From the NCBI RefSeq assembly GCF_900113045.1, contig NZ_FONY01000003.1, forward strand, positions 1-64,000: a stretch of DNA of 64,000 nucleotides, read 5' to 3'. The notes below the pieces were generated by a model. That model was not told where the DNA came from. It did not search any database and saw nothing but the letters and a program-made list of their open reading frames with translations. Below are positions 34,566-44,676 of the stretch, piece by piece; position 1 is the first letter of the stretch; each line of letters opens with the position of its first letter. The DNA is from Thermoflexibacter ruber. Lineage in GTDB: Bacteria > Bacteroidota > Bacteroidia > Cytophagales > Thermoflexibacteraceae. Made by a program: the position numbers and the translations under genes.

Positions 34566-37500
34566 ATGAATCAATCTTTTAAAACAACCTGCTGCTATTG
34601 TGGGGTCGGCTGTGGGATTGTTGTAAATAAGGATAAGCATGGCAAACTGACGATAGAGGGCGATAAGAATCACCCAGTTAATCGAGGAATGTTGTGTTCT
34701 AAGGGTATGAATCTGCACTATACTGTAATGGATACCTCTGACCGTTTGCTTTTTCCAGAAATGCGTTTAAATAAAAACCTGCCCCGACAAAGAGTCAGTT
34801 GGGACGATGCCCTTGACCGAGCTGCTGCCGTCTTTAAGACTTTAATCCAAAAATATGGAGCTAATGCAGTAGGTTTTTACGTGTCAGGGCAGTGCCTCAC
34901 TGAAGAGTATTACGTGATTAATAAGTTGATGAAGGGCTTCATAGGCTCTAATAACATAGATACAAACTCTCGTTTGTGTATGAGTTCGGCAGTAGTAGCC
35001 TATAAGATGGCACTTGGAGAAGATTTAGTTCCCACAAGCTATGATGATTTAGAATTAGCAGACTGCTTTTTTATTGCAGGGGCAAATCCTGCATGGTGCC
35101 ATCCGATTTTATGGAGGCGTATAGAAACACACAAAGCAAAGAATCCTCATGTAAAAATTATTGTTGCTGACCCAAGAAAAACACAGACTTGTGCTTTGGC
35201 AGACTTGTATCTACCCCTGAACCCTGGCACAGACATCGTTTTGAACCATGCAATAGGGAGATTGCTTATAGAACAGGGTAACATAGACTTAGGCTTTATC
35301 AAAAATCATACTGAAGGATTTGAGGCATACAAAAATACAGTCATGCAACGCACAGTAGAAGAGGCTGCCAAAATTTGCGGAATAGAAGAAGCAGACTTGC
35401 GCTTAGCAGCAAGCTACATTGGGGAATCGAGAGGTTTTATGACGCTTTGGGCAATGGGGCTGAATCAAAGTGTAATAGGTGTAAATAAGAACTTGAGTCT
35501 GATTAACTTAAACCTAATTACAGGGCATATTGGCAAAGCTGGTTCGGGACCTTTTTCGCTCACGGGGCAGCCTAATGCAATGGGAGGCAGGGAGGTAGGT
35601 GGCTTAGCCAACCTTCTCCCTGCTCACCGCAACCTCAATGACCCCAAGCATCGAGAAGAGATACAGAAATTTTGGAAGGGAACAGAAATTTCGGAAAAAC
35701 CAGGACTAACAGCTACAGAAATGTTTGATGCCCTGCGCAGCGGCGACCTTAAAGCTATTTGGATAGTCTGTACTAATCCTTTGGTAAGTCTGCCTGATGC
35801 ACGCTTAGCAGAAGAAGCACTCAAAAAAGCAAAATTTGTAATAGTCCAGGAGATTTCCAGTAAAGCAGAAACCTTGCAATATGCTGATATTGTCCTTCCT
35901 GCAGCAACTTGGTTAGAAAAAGAAGGAACAATGACCAACTCAGAAAGACGCATCACTTACCTCGCCAAGGCGATAGAACCCGTAGGCGAAGCTCTACCTG
36001 ACGCTGAAATTATATGTCGCTTTGCTCAAAAGATGGGCTTTCATGGTTTTGATTACCAAAACACAGAGGAGATTTATAACGAACACGTCTTGCTTACTAA
36101 GGGAACAAATATTGATATAAGTGGAGTAGATTATAATTTGTTGAAAAATAAGTCTATTCAATATCCATATACTTTAGAAAATCGGCAAACGAAGACCAAT
36201 CCAGAAGGGACAAAACGACTGTTCACAGACAAAATTTTTCATACCTCGACTAAAAAGGCGATAATCCATGCAGTTCCAGATGTAAATGAATCAGAACTTC
36301 CTACGCCTACTTTTCCTCTGATTCTGACGACAGGGCGTATCCGCGACCAGTGGCATACTCGCAGCAAAACCAGTAAAGTCAGCAAACTAAACCAGCACAT
36401 CAGCGAATCTTTTTTGGAGATGCATCCTGACGATGCAGTAGATAGATACTTGAAAATGAATGACTTGGTAGATGTCTTTAACCTAAGAGGGAGGCTTAGG
36501 GTAAAAGTAAAAATTACTACAGACATTAAAAAAGGGGTGGTCTTCTTGCCCATGCACTATGGAAAAATTTTAGCAAGCGAGCTTCATAGGACTAATAACC
36601 TCACTCATAACCTGATAGACCCCCAATCCAAAGAGCCAGATTTGAAATTTTGTGCAGTACAGGTAAAAAAATATCACAAACCAAAGCAAAAAATCATCGT
36701 GATAGGAGCTGGGGCTGGTGCTTACGGATTTGTAAAGTCCTATAGAGCCTTGAATCAAATTGACGATATTGAAGTATTTAGCAAAGAAAATTTCCCCTTT
36801 TATAATCGAGTAATGTTGCCTGACTACATCAGTGGAAGACAGGCATGGGAGCAGTTGGTCAAAATGAGAAGCTGTGAAGAAAAACAAGCTAAGGTCATAT
36901 TACATAAGGGCTTAGGGATTAAAAAAATAGATAGAGCAAATAAAAAAGTCTTAGATGAATGTGGAATTTGGCATGAGTACGATATTTTGATTCTGGCAAC
37001 AGGAAGCAGAGCAACAATGCTCAAAAATGTTCCTTTTATGCAAGGTATTTTCACCATGCGAACTCGCTACGATGCCGACAATTTTAAAAATTACTTGCCA
37101 CAGAAAGCACAAGTAGTCATTATTGGAGGCGGACTTTTGGGCGTTGAGCTTGCCGCTTCGCTTTGTGAAATGGGTGCAACAGTTACAATTATTCAACGTA
37201 TCTCGCGTCTGATGGACAGGCAGTTAGACCTTATAGGAAGCCAGCTTTTGCACGAAGAGCTGACTGAAAAAGGTATTGATATTTTTTATAACGATGAGGT
37301 ACAGACTTTCTTGGGCAAAGAACATATTGAGGGTATATTGCTCAAAAGTGGTCGCAAAATAGACTGTCAAGCAATAGTCATTGCTATCGGAACTACGCCT
37401 AATGTAGAGTTGGCAAAGGAAATTTCGCTTAATGTCAAACGTGGAGTAGTAGTAAACGAATACTTACAAACTTCTGATAATAACATATTTGCAATTGGGG

Positions 37501-38084
37501 AAATTGCAGAATTTAAAGGAATGTTGTATGGGATTACGGCAGCGGCTGAGCAGCAAGCAGAAATCGTAGCCCGCTACCTCAGTGGAGAGATTGCAAGCTA
37601 CTACAAAGGCTCTTTATTGATGAATATTCTCAAAGTGCATGGCTCGTATATCTGTTCTTTAGGTGTGGTAGAAGTACCAGAAAGTATTGATTATGAAGAA
37701 GTTGTATTTATAGATAAAGCAAAGCGATACTATAAAAAATGTATCATTCACCAAGACCGACTCATTGGAGCTATACTGATAGGAGATAACACGGAATTTG
37801 CAGAATTTAAAGAGCTAATACAAAACAAAATAGAACTTTCTGAAAAGCGTCTTGCCCTTCTGCGTTCAGGCAAAAAAGCAGAACCTATCTTAGGAAAACT
37901 GATTTGCTCATGTGGCGGAGTAGGTGAAGGGAATATACAAAACAAAATAAATGAAGGTTTTACAGAGTTAAAATCACTTTGCCAAGCATCAGGCGCAGGC
38001 TTAGGGTGTGGTTCGTGCAAGCCTGAAGTGCAAGCAGTGTTAGAGAAATATCAAAAGTACTCAAAAGAATTAGAAAAAGTGTAG
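34566..38084 (+). CDS. nasA: Single-chain assimilatory nitrate reductase: molybdopterin, FAD/NAD and [2Fe-2S] modules
   Basis: 1172 residues, against about 700-900 for ordinary NasA/NarB. The N-terminus binds a [4Fe-4S] cluster (C9, C12, C16, C44 in TCCYCGVGCG and GMLCSKG). The bis-MGD molybdoenzyme body runs to about 690 (GANPAWCHPILWRR, TGQPNAMGGREVGG, and the dinucleotide-binding TTGRIRDQWHTRS). From 709 an NirB/NasB-like flavoprotein follows, with GAGAG 714-718 for FAD and GGGLLG 854-859 for NAD. A BFD-type [2Fe-2S] domain ends the chain (C1114, C1116, C1148, C1151). It can thus take electrons from NAD(P)H and reduce nitrate to nitrite without a separate NasB/NasC subunit. Confidence 0.92.
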   Translation: MNQSFKTTCCYCGVGCGIVVNKDKHGKLTIEGDKNHPVNRGMLCSKGMNLHYTVMDTSDRLLFPEMRLNKNLPRQRVSWDDALDRAAAVFKTLIQKYGANAVGFYVSGQCLTEEYYVINKLMKGFIGSNNIDTNSRLCMSSAVVAYKMALGEDLVPTSYDDLELADCFFIAGANPAWCHPILWRRIETHKAKNPHVKIIVADPRKTQTCALADLYLPLNPGTDIVLNHAIGRLLIEQGNIDLGFIKNHTEGFEAYKNTVMQRTVEEAAKICGIEEADLRLAASYIGESRGFMTLWAMGLNQSVIGVNKNLSLINLNLITGHIGKAGSGPFSLTGQPNAMGGREVGGLANLLPAHRNLNDPKHREEIQKFWKGTEISEKPGLTATEMFDALRSGDLKAIWIVCTNPLVSLPDARLAEEALKKAKFVIVQEISSKAETLQYADIVLPAATWLEKEGTMTNSERRITYLAKAIEPVGEALPDAEIICRFAQKMGFHGFDYQNTEEIYNEHVLLTKGTNIDISGVDYNLLKNKSIQYPYTLENRQTKTNPEGTKRLFTDKIFHTSTKKAIIHAVPDVNESELPTPTFPLILTTGRIRDQWHTRSKTSKVSKLNQHISESFLEMHPDDAVDRYLKMNDLVDVFNLRGRLRVKVKITTDIKKGVVFLPMHYGKILASELHRTNNLTHNLIDPQSKEPDLKFCAVQVKKYHKPKQKIIVIGAGAGAYGFVKSYRALNQIDDIEVFSKENFPFYNRVMLPDYISGRQAWEQLVKMRSCEEKQAKVILHKGLGIKKIDRANKKVLDECGIWHEYDILILATGSRATMLKNVPFMQGIFTMRTRYDADNFKNYLPQKAQVVIIGGGLLGVELAASLCEMGATVTIIQRISRLMDRQLDLIGSQLLHEELTEKGIDIFYNDEVQTFLGKEHIEGILLKSGRKIDCQAIVIAIGTTPNVELAKEISLNVKRGVVVNEYLQTSDNNIFAIGEIAEFKGMLYGITAAAEQQAEIVARYLSGEIASYYKGSLLMNILKVHGSYICSLGVVEVPESIDYEEVVFIDKAKRYYKKCIIHQDRLIGAILIGDNTEFAEFKELIQNKIELSEKRLALLRSGKKAEPILGKLICSCGGVGEGNIQNKINEGFTELKSLCQASGAGLGCGSCKPEVQAVLEKYQKYSKELEKV

Positions 38085-38277
38085 AAAAATTTTGAGTCGC
38101 TTGATGCTATTAGAGGATAGTTTCCAGCCAGTATAGCATCATGAAATCTTAACATACCTAATCAATAAGCAATATTATAGATAAAAGACTTTAAGTAATT
38201 ACTTAAACTGACTATTGAATGAGTATTTGAAATTTTTATAATTAATTTGTAATGAATCATTTAAAAATCTTAGCCTT

Positions 38278-38733
38278 ATGAATCGTCCCATATTTTTCAA
38301 ATTCGAAACCGACTTTATAGATACCTTACGTTGTATCCCTATGCAGGTGAGATTCAAATTAGATACATGTGGTATCAAGCTCAAGCTCGCAGAATGGGCA
38401 AAGTTTTCTAAAAAAGAAAAAGCAAACTTAGCCGCAATGCCTTGTAAAAGTCTTGAAAGCATACAAGTTTATAGAAATTACCTGCAAGAATTAGTTTTCC
38501 GATATACTAATGAGCAAGCGACAGATTTACCCATAGACCCAGCTCCTGTTTGGGCAAACTTGCAAGCTATTCCGCCAGATTTAGTAAAAAAACTATCAGA
38601 AGTAAATACCTTTATCTCACTAACTCAATGGCAAAAACTGACTGATTTACAGCGATTTGCTTTAGTGAAACTTTGTCATTCTTCTCATGAGAGCAAAAAT
38701 TTTCCTCATGCCTTAAAAGAATTTGGTTTGTAG
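38278..38733 (+). CDS. Nitrate reductase associated protein
   Basis: 151 residues. FFKFETDFIDTLRCIPMQVR followed by FKLDTCGIKLKLAEWAKF and the later MPCKSLESIQVYRNYLQELV are the signature of the small family found next to assimilatory nitrate reductase genes, especially in cyanobacteria. Function unknown; perhaps maturation or stability of the reductase. The location between the nitrate reductase and the rubredoxin protein agrees with this. Confidence 0.88.
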   Translation: MNRPIFFKFETDFIDTLRCIPMQVRFKLDTCGIKLKLAEWAKFSKKEKANLAAMPCKSLESIQVYRNYLQELVFRYTNEQATDLPIDPAPVWANLQAIPPDLVKKLSEVNTFISLTQWQKLTDLQRFALVKLCHSSHESKNFPHALKEFGL

Positions 38734-38785
38734 AGTTTCTATTCAGGCTTTTGTAATGTGCAAGAATTAAAGTCGAAATACAAAT

Positions 38786-40294
38786 ATGAAAAAGTTTACT
38801 ACTATCAAAATTAATTTTACGGGAGGAATTATCGCTCTTAGTAAGCTACAAGACATTTTAACTTCTTCTCAGAAAGTAGGTATTAGAAATATACGTTTTG
38901 GCTTACGTCAGCAATTGATACTTGATATACCTCAAAAATTACAGAATATTTTTGAAAAAGAACTCAAAAGTAAGGAAATCTTATACGAAACAGACCTTGA
39001 TTCTTTTCCTAATATTGTAAGTTCCTACCCAGCCGAAGAAGTATTCATAGAGGACAACTGGAACAGTGAGGGCGTATATAGAGATATTTTTGACCTATTT
39101 GACTACCGACCTAAGCTAAAAATTAATATCTCAGACCATTCCCAGAACTTTACCCCTTTTTTCACGGGCAATATTAATTGGATAGCATCTGAGGATACTC
39201 ACCTTTGGTTTTTGGTAGTGCGTTTTCCGAAGACAAACGTAGTTTTTGAATGGAAAGAACTGATTTACAGTTTAGACATTCCAAAAGTCTCGAGAACGAT
39301 AGAGGAAATAATTATTTCTTCTGGGGTAGATTTTTATGGCAACGATAGAGCCAATGGCGAGTTACTTTTTTTTAAGGTAAAACAAAAAATAGCCTATATC
39401 AGCAAGCCTATTGAGAAAAAAATGGAATTACCTCCCTTTAATCTGCCTTATTATGAGGGATTTAACCGACAAGGAAACAAAACTTGGTTAGGTATTTATC
39501 GCAGAGATGAGCTATTCTCAGTGGAGTTTCTATTGGAAATTTGTACTCTTTGCCTACAAACTAAAATAGGGCATATTTGTATTACTCCTTGGAAATCTCT
39601 GATTGTCAAGGGAATTGAAGAAAAGGATAGGAAACTTTGGAGTAGAATTATGGACAAATATGAGATGAACATAAGACATGCCGCCAATGAGCTTAACTGG
39701 CAAATAGAAGACCACAGCAACGAGGGAAATCAGCTTAAACAGTACTTAATCAAGTATCTGAACAAATATGATATGCGAACCTTTGGTTTATGTTTTGGGA
39801 TTCAATTGCGTCCTAAATCAGAGCTTTTTGGCTCAGTAATTATTAGGAAAAAATACATTAAATTATTAGGAATTAAACTTTTGCCCTTATATGATATTTT
39901 GCATACAGAAAATTTCAATCCTAATCAAAGACAATTATATACTTTTAAGAAGAATGTATCTCGACTACAATTAGGCAAACAACTGTGTGAAATTTGTCAT
40001 TTCTTCTATGCTTGGAAAAGCGTACAAGAAGAAAGACAAAAGCCCAATCAAATAACCTACAAAGATGATAGCAACGCATACGAGCCTAATAGTCCTTTTA
40101 ATGTGGTATATCAATGCGCTGACTGCCTAAGTGTTTACGATGAAACAGTCGGCGAACCTGACAGAGGGATAGAACAAGGTACTCCTTTTGACTTACTTCC
40201 CGCTGATTATTGCTGTCCGCTTTGTGAGGCTAAAAAGGAACAGTATGTAAGAGTAAACATGGTAGAAAATAAAATAGTAAGGACAAGTATGTGA
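38786..40294 (+). CDS. Siroheme-less nitrite/sulfite-reductase-like protein with C-terminal rubredoxin
   Basis: 502 residues. Two half-repeats look like the ferredoxin-like halves of nitrite/sulfite reductases: TGGIIALSKLQDILTSSQ with IRNIRFGLRQQLILDIP near the N-terminus, and IGHICITPWKSLIVKGI in the second half. Where NirA/CysI carry CxxxxxC and CxxxC for siroheme and [4Fe-4S], this chain has none (KLKINISDHSQ where SGCxxxC is expected). The C-terminus is a full rubredoxin: C444-x2-C447, 29 residues, C477-x2-C480, including a GTPFDLLPADYCCP segment. I infer an electron carrier or docking protein for the nitrate or nitrite reductase beside it. It is not a catalytic nitrite reductase. Confidence 0.75.
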   Translation: MKKFTTIKINFTGGIIALSKLQDILTSSQKVGIRNIRFGLRQQLILDIPQKLQNIFEKELKSKEILYETDLDSFPNIVSSYPAEEVFIEDNWNSEGVYRDIFDLFDYRPKLKINISDHSQNFTPFFTGNINWIASEDTHLWFLVVRFPKTNVVFEWKELIYSLDIPKVSRTIEEIIISSGVDFYGNDRANGELLFFKVKQKIAYISKPIEKKMELPPFNLPYYEGFNRQGNKTWLGIYRRDELFSVEFLLEICTLCLQTKIGHICITPWKSLIVKGIEEKDRKLWSRIMDKYEMNIRHAANELNWQIEDHSNEGNQLKQYLIKYLNKYDMRTFGLCFGIQLRPKSELFGSVIIRKKYIKLLGIKLLPLYDILHTENFNPNQRQLYTFKKNVSRLQLGKQLCEICHFFYAWKSVQEERQKPNQITYKDDSNAYEPNSPFNVVYQCADCLSVYDETVGEPDRGIEQGTPFDLLPADYCCPLCEAKKEQYVRVNMVENKIVRTSM

Positions 40295-40650
40295 GTATTT
40301 GTACTTGGGACTTTTCAAAAAACATCTATAAGCACACTCACCCCTGACAGGTTTCGCAAACTAATTTTGTTTGGGGATAAAATAGCTAAGACATCTAATC
40401 TATATAATGAATAAATAGTACATGGTAGATGCTCTCTTTATCGATACATGATATTTTTACTTAAATGCTCAAAAAAATACTTAAAAAAAATACTTAAAAA
40501 TTTTATTTTAATAAAAATTGTTCGTATTTTTGATATAAATTAAATTTTAAGCACTATTTATTAACAAGTTGATAATTTTTTAGCAAACCAAATCCGACTA
40601 AACTGATTTATTTTAATTTTTTACTCGTTACATTGTTTTTACCTAAACTA
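40295..40650. other. Upstream region of nirB
   Basis: 356 bp, AT-rich. Two -7-like boxes, TAATTTTG (40362-40369) and TATTTTTG (40525-40532), could start nirB transcription separately from the upstream nitrate genes. I see no ORF or stable hairpin. Confidence 0.4.
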
Positions 40651-43143
40651 ATGAAAATCATAGTTGTCGGAAATGGAATGGTTGGCTACAAATTTTGTGA
40701 AAAGCTAACCTCCCAGTCAATCAAATGCCAAATTACCGTTTTTGCAGAGGAAACACGCCCTGCTTATGACCGCGTACACTTAAGCGACCTTGTGAATGGC
40801 AAATCTCCTGAGGAACTTAGCATGAGTAGTGTAGAGTGGTACAGAGAAAGGGGGATTACCTTGCATCTTGCAGACCCAGTTCTTCACATAGACCGCTGTG
40901 ACCAAAAAGTAACTTCTTTTTCAGGCATAGAGGCGTATTATGATTATTTAGTTCTTGCTACAGGCTCTGCACCTTTTGTTCCTTCAATCCAAGGTGTTGA
41001 GAAAGATGGCGTATTCGTTTATAGGACTATTGAGGACATAGAGCAACTCACCAGTTATGCTAAAAAAGCACAAATAGGAGCAGTTATTGGTGGGGGACTT
41101 TTGGGTTTAGAGGCAGCTAAGGCACTTTTGGACTTAGGCTTAGAAGAAATACACGTTATTGAATCCGCTCCAAGGCTGATGCCTCGCCAGATAGATGACA
41201 GAGGCTCGCAAATGCTCAAATCGAAACTTGAATCCATGAGGATACGAGTTCACACTAACAAAGTTACTAACCGAATTATAGGTAATGAATGTATTAGTGG
41301 AGTACAATTTGCTGACGGCAGTGAGCTGTTCCTACAAATGTTAATTATTTCTGCGGGAATCAAACCCAGAGATGAGTTGGCTGTTAAGGCTGGTTTAAGT
41401 GTAGGCGCGAAAGGTGGCATTATAGTCAATGAAAAAATGCAAACTTCTGACAAGAATATATTTGCCATCGGAGAATGCGCACTTTATGAAGGAATGATTT
41501 ATGGTTTGGTAGCACCAGGTTATGAAATGGCAGAAGTGGCTGTTGCTCAGCTCACCCAAGCAAACAAGCGATTCTCTTATTATGACATGAGTACTAAGCT
41601 AAAGTTAGTGGGGGTAGATGTAGCAAGTTTTGGTAATCCATTTGCTTGTGAGCCTGAATGTAAAACACTTATCCTGGAGGATAAAAACAAAGGCATTTAC
41701 AAGCGCATCAATATCAGTGCAGACGGCAAATACCTGATTGGAGGGATATTAGTAGGAGAAGCCAAAGACTACAATATGCTCTTACAAATCACTAAAAACA
41801 AAATATTACTTCCACCAAATCCTGAAGATTTGATATTGGGAACAGGCGGTGAAGGTAAAGAAAACTCAGCAACCAAAATAACAGATTTGCCTGAGGAGGC
41901 AATAGTGTGCTCTTGTGAATCAGTAAATAAAGGTAGTATTTGCAATGCTATCATAGCGCAAAATATAGAAAGCATAGAACAAGTAAAAAAATGTACCAAA
42001 GCAGGCACCGGTTGCGGTGGTTGCACGCCACTACTCCAAGAACTTCTCACTGCTACTATGAAAACACAGGGAAAATACGTAAGAAATGTACTCTGCGAAC
42101 ATTTCCAATACTCGAGGCAAGAGATTCTTGACCTCATCAAGCTAAAAGGCTTCAGAACCTACGATGAGGTATTGGACACAATAGGCAAAGGCGACGGCTG
42201 TGAAATTTGTAAACCTGCAATTGCTTCTATTTTGGCGAGTTTATGGAATGAAATGATTTTAAAGCAAGATACTATCCAAGACACTAATGACAGGTTCTTA
42301 GCAAATATTCAAAAAGGAGGTACTTATTCCGTAGTGCCTCGTATCCCAGGAGGTGAAATCTCTCCTGACAAACTCATAGTTATTGGGCAGATTGCTAAAA
42401 AATACGGCTTATATACAAAAATCACGGGCGGGCAGCGCATAGACCTATTTGGAGCGCACCTCTCCGACCTCCCACTTATCTGGGAAGAGCTTATCGCCGC
42501 AGGTTTTGAGAGTGGACATGCCTACGGAAAGGCAATGCGTACTGTTAAAAGTTGTATAGGCTCGACATGGTGCCGCTTTGGCGTACAAGATAGTGTTAGC
42601 TTTGCCATAAGAATCGAGGAACGCTACAAAGGAATCCGCGCTCCTCATAAACTAAAATCTGCGGTATCAGGCTGTATTAGAGAATGTGCTGAGGCACAGA
42701 GCAAAGATTTTGGTATTATCGCTACTGAAAAAGGTTGGAATTTGTATGTATGTGGGAACGGAGGTACAAAACCACAGCACGCCCTTCTCTTAGCAAGTGA
42801 CTTAGACGAGGAAACCTGTATTCGTTACATAGACCGCTTTCTCATGTTTTACATCAAAACAGCAGACCCTCTCACACGTACAGCCACTTGGCTCAACAAA
42901 ATGGAAGGAGGCATTAATTACCTTCGCAATGTAGTGGTCAATGATAGTTTGGGCATGGCAGCACAGTGGGAGGCAGAAATGCAACAACTCGTCAATACCT
43001 TTAAGTGTGAGTGGAAAGAGGCTATTAATGACCCTCAAATCCGCAAGCGATTCTGTCATTTTGTAAATGCTCCTATGGAAAAAGACCCTACTGTAGAGTT
43101 TGTCCCTTTACGCAACCAAGTAAAAGCAAAAGATTGGAAATAG
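40651..43143 (+). CDS. nirB: Nitrite reductase (NAD(P)H), large subunit
   Basis: 830 residues from ATG 40651, the normal NirB length; the TTG at 40633 is less likely. FAD loop GNGMVG (7-12), then a second dinucleotide fold with GGGLLGLE. A BFD-like [2Fe-2S] domain has C420, C422, C455, C458, and a second BFD-like stretch with GDGCEICKPAI follows. The siroheme/[4Fe-4S] centre is C635-x5-C641 (CIGSTWCRFG) and C675-x3-C679 (SGCIRECAEA). It reduces nitrite to ammonium with six electrons from NAD(P)H in the cytoplasm. The small subunit nirD follows after 93 bp. Confidence 0.96.
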   Translation: MKIIVVGNGMVGYKFCEKLTSQSIKCQITVFAEETRPAYDRVHLSDLVNGKSPEELSMSSVEWYRERGITLHLADPVLHIDRCDQKVTSFSGIEAYYDYLVLATGSAPFVPSIQGVEKDGVFVYRTIEDIEQLTSYAKKAQIGAVIGGGLLGLEAAKALLDLGLEEIHVIESAPRLMPRQIDDRGSQMLKSKLESMRIRVHTNKVTNRIIGNECISGVQFADGSELFLQMLIISAGIKPRDELAVKAGLSVGAKGGIIVNEKMQTSDKNIFAIGECALYEGMIYGLVAPGYEMAEVAVAQLTQANKRFSYYDMSTKLKLVGVDVASFGNPFACEPECKTLILEDKNKGIYKRINISADGKYLIGGILVGEAKDYNMLLQITKNKILLPPNPEDLILGTGGEGKENSATKITDLPEEAIVCSCESVNKGSICNAIIAQNIESIEQVKKCTKAGTGCGGCTPLLQELLTATMKTQGKYVRNVLCEHFQYSRQEILDLIKLKGFRTYDEVLDTIGKGDGCEICKPAIASILASLWNEMILKQDTIQDTNDRFLANIQKGGTYSVVPRIPGGEISPDKLIVIGQIAKKYGLYTKITGGQRIDLFGAHLSDLPLIWEELIAAGFESGHAYGKAMRTVKSCIGSTWCRFGVQDSVSFAIRIEERYKGIRAPHKLKSAVSGCIRECAEAQSKDFGIIATEKGWNLYVCGNGGTKPQHALLLASDLDEETCIRYIDRFLMFYIKTADPLTRTATWLNKMEGGINYLRNVVVNDSLGMAAQWEAEMQQLVNTFKCEWKEAINDPQIRKRFCHFVNAPMEKDPTVEFVPLRNQVKAKDWK

Positions 43144-43236
43144 GTAAATTAAGTATGCTCAGTGAGATAAATCTTACCCAATAACAACAAGTAATTAATA
43201 ATGAGTAACTAACATAGAAAATTTAATAATAAAAAA

Positions 43237-43566
43237 ATGAATTGGTTTTTAGCTTGTACCGAGCAGGACGTTCCAGATAATGGAGGAGCTTGCATCAAAT
43301 ACAAAAATGAACAGATTGCTGTATTTAACTTCAAGCGCAGAGGTGAATGGTATGCTACCCAAAACCTCTGCCCACACCGCCAACAGATGGTTCTCTCACG
43401 AGGCATTATAGGCACACAAGAAGGCGAACCTAAAGTTGCTTGTCCTTTCCACAAAAAGAACTATTCTTTGCAGAGCGGCAAGTGCCTCAACGGAAGTGAG
43501 CAAAGCCTCAAAATCTATCCTATCAAAGTTGAAAATGGTATGGTATATATTGGGGTAGAAGAGTAA
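43237..43566 (+). CDS. nirD: Nitrite reductase (NAD(P)H), small subunit, Rieske fold
   Basis: 109 residues. The two Rieske loops are present: CPHRQQMVL (Cys-x-His) and CPFHKKNYSL (Cys-x2-His), so unlike some NirD proteins this one should still bind a [2Fe-2S] cluster. It partners NirB encoded just upstream. Confidence 0.92.
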   Translation: MNWFLACTEQDVPDNGGACIKYKNEQIAVFNFKRRGEWYATQNLCPHRQQMVLSRGIIGTQEGEPKVACPFHKKNYSLQSGKCLNGSEQSLKIYPIKVENGMVYIGVEE

Positions 43567-43635
43567 AGCAGTATAGCCTGAATTGGGCTGGTACAGATTG
43601 AGATAGGCAATTCTATCTCCAAGCAAACTATCAGA

Positions 43636-43882
43636 ATTTTTACCATTTGATTTGCAATAGATTACTTTTTTAGGCTTAGATGATTAATTTATCTAAATTG
43701 TTACTGACTATCTATGGAACACCGATAATACTGATTTTACTGATAAAACACCGATTTGGAGGTAATTTATCAGTGAAAATCCATGCAATCTGTAAAATCT
43801 GTCTTGTAAAGTTATTATGCAAAAAAAGTTACTCAACTAACTTACTGATTATAAGTAAGTAAAGCTCTATAGAATAAATTTT
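43636..43882. repeat. Dispersed repeat, copy B (inverted relative to 21.8 kb)
   Basis: Reverse-complement near-copy of the segment at 21766-22012. It fills the gap between nirD and the methyltransferase gene. A 60-codon frame at 43680-43862 lies wholly inside it and is not a gene. Confidence 0.7.
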
Positions 43883-43896
43883 CAGTCAAAGCTAAT

Positions 43897-44676
43897 ATGA
43901 AAAAAAAAATCAAACTTAGTTTAGTAGGTGCGGGACCGGGAGACCCCGACCTCATCACCCTTAAAGCAATTAAAGTATTACAGAAAGCAGATGTAATCCT
44001 TTATGATGCTTTAGTAAATGAAGCACTTTTAGACTACGCCCCTCAAGCAGTCAAAATGTTTGTAGGTAAGCGTTTAGGCTGTCATGCTTGCACCCAAGAA
44101 CAGATAAACCAACTCATTATCGAATCTGCCTTTAAGTATGGTCATGTTGTCAGGTTAAAAGGCGGCGACCCTTTCATATTTGGGCGAGCCAAAGAAGAAA
44201 TAGACTATGCTACTGCTTTTAATATCCCTGTCGAGGTAGTCCAAGGGGTATCCAGCCCGCTTGCTGTGCCCGCTTCTCAAATGATACCCCTAACATGCCG
44301 AGGCATTAGTGAAAGTTTTTGGGTAATTACAGGCACAAAGCACACAGGAGAACTCTCCACTGACCTGCTACTTGCAGCACAATCCTCTGCTACTGTAGTT
44401 ATCTTAATGGCAATGAGCAAACTAAGTCAAATCATGGATATCTTTAATAACTATGGCAAAGCCAATACCCCCGTTGCTATTATCCAAAATGGTACGACAA
44501 AAGAAGAAAAATATGTCTTAGGATATGTACATGACATTGTTCAAAAATCTCGACAAGCAGGCATGAGTAATCCAGCTGTTATTGTGGTCGGCGAAGTCGT
44601 AAGCCTTCACCCTGATTTGATGAGCAGCCTATATTTAGTAGAAAATAATCGATACCATGGGCATAAAGCCCCGTAG
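43897..44676 (+). CDS. cobA: Uroporphyrinogen-III C-methyltransferase
   Basis: 259 residues. SLVGAGPGDPDLITLKA (9-25), YDALVN, RLKGGDPFIFGRA and the central GVSSPLAVPAS define SUMT (CobA/CysG-A). It uses SAM to methylate uroporphyrinogen III twice to precorrin-2, the precursor of siroheme needed by NirB. Oxidase/chelatase functions (CysG-B) are not fused and not in the window. Its position at the end of the cluster explains its role. The stop lies in one arm of the terminator hairpin. Confidence 0.95.
   Translation: MKKKIKLSLVGAGPGDPDLITLKAIKVLQKADVILYDALVNEALLDYAPQAVKMFVGKRLGCHACTQEQINQLIIESAFKYGHVVRLKGGDPFIFGRAKEEIDYATAFNIPVEVVQGVSSPLAVPASQMIPLTCRGISESFWVITGTKHTGELSTDLLLAAQSSATVVILMAMSKLSQIMDIFNNYGKANTPVAIIQNGTTKEEKYVLGYVHDIVQKSRQAGMSNPAVIVVGEVVSLHPDLMSSLYLVENNRYHGHKAP

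Noticed and set aside
43680-43862. 60-codon plus-strand ORF between nirD and cobA
   Set aside because: It lies entirely inside the dispersed repeat that also occurs inverted at 21.8 kb.
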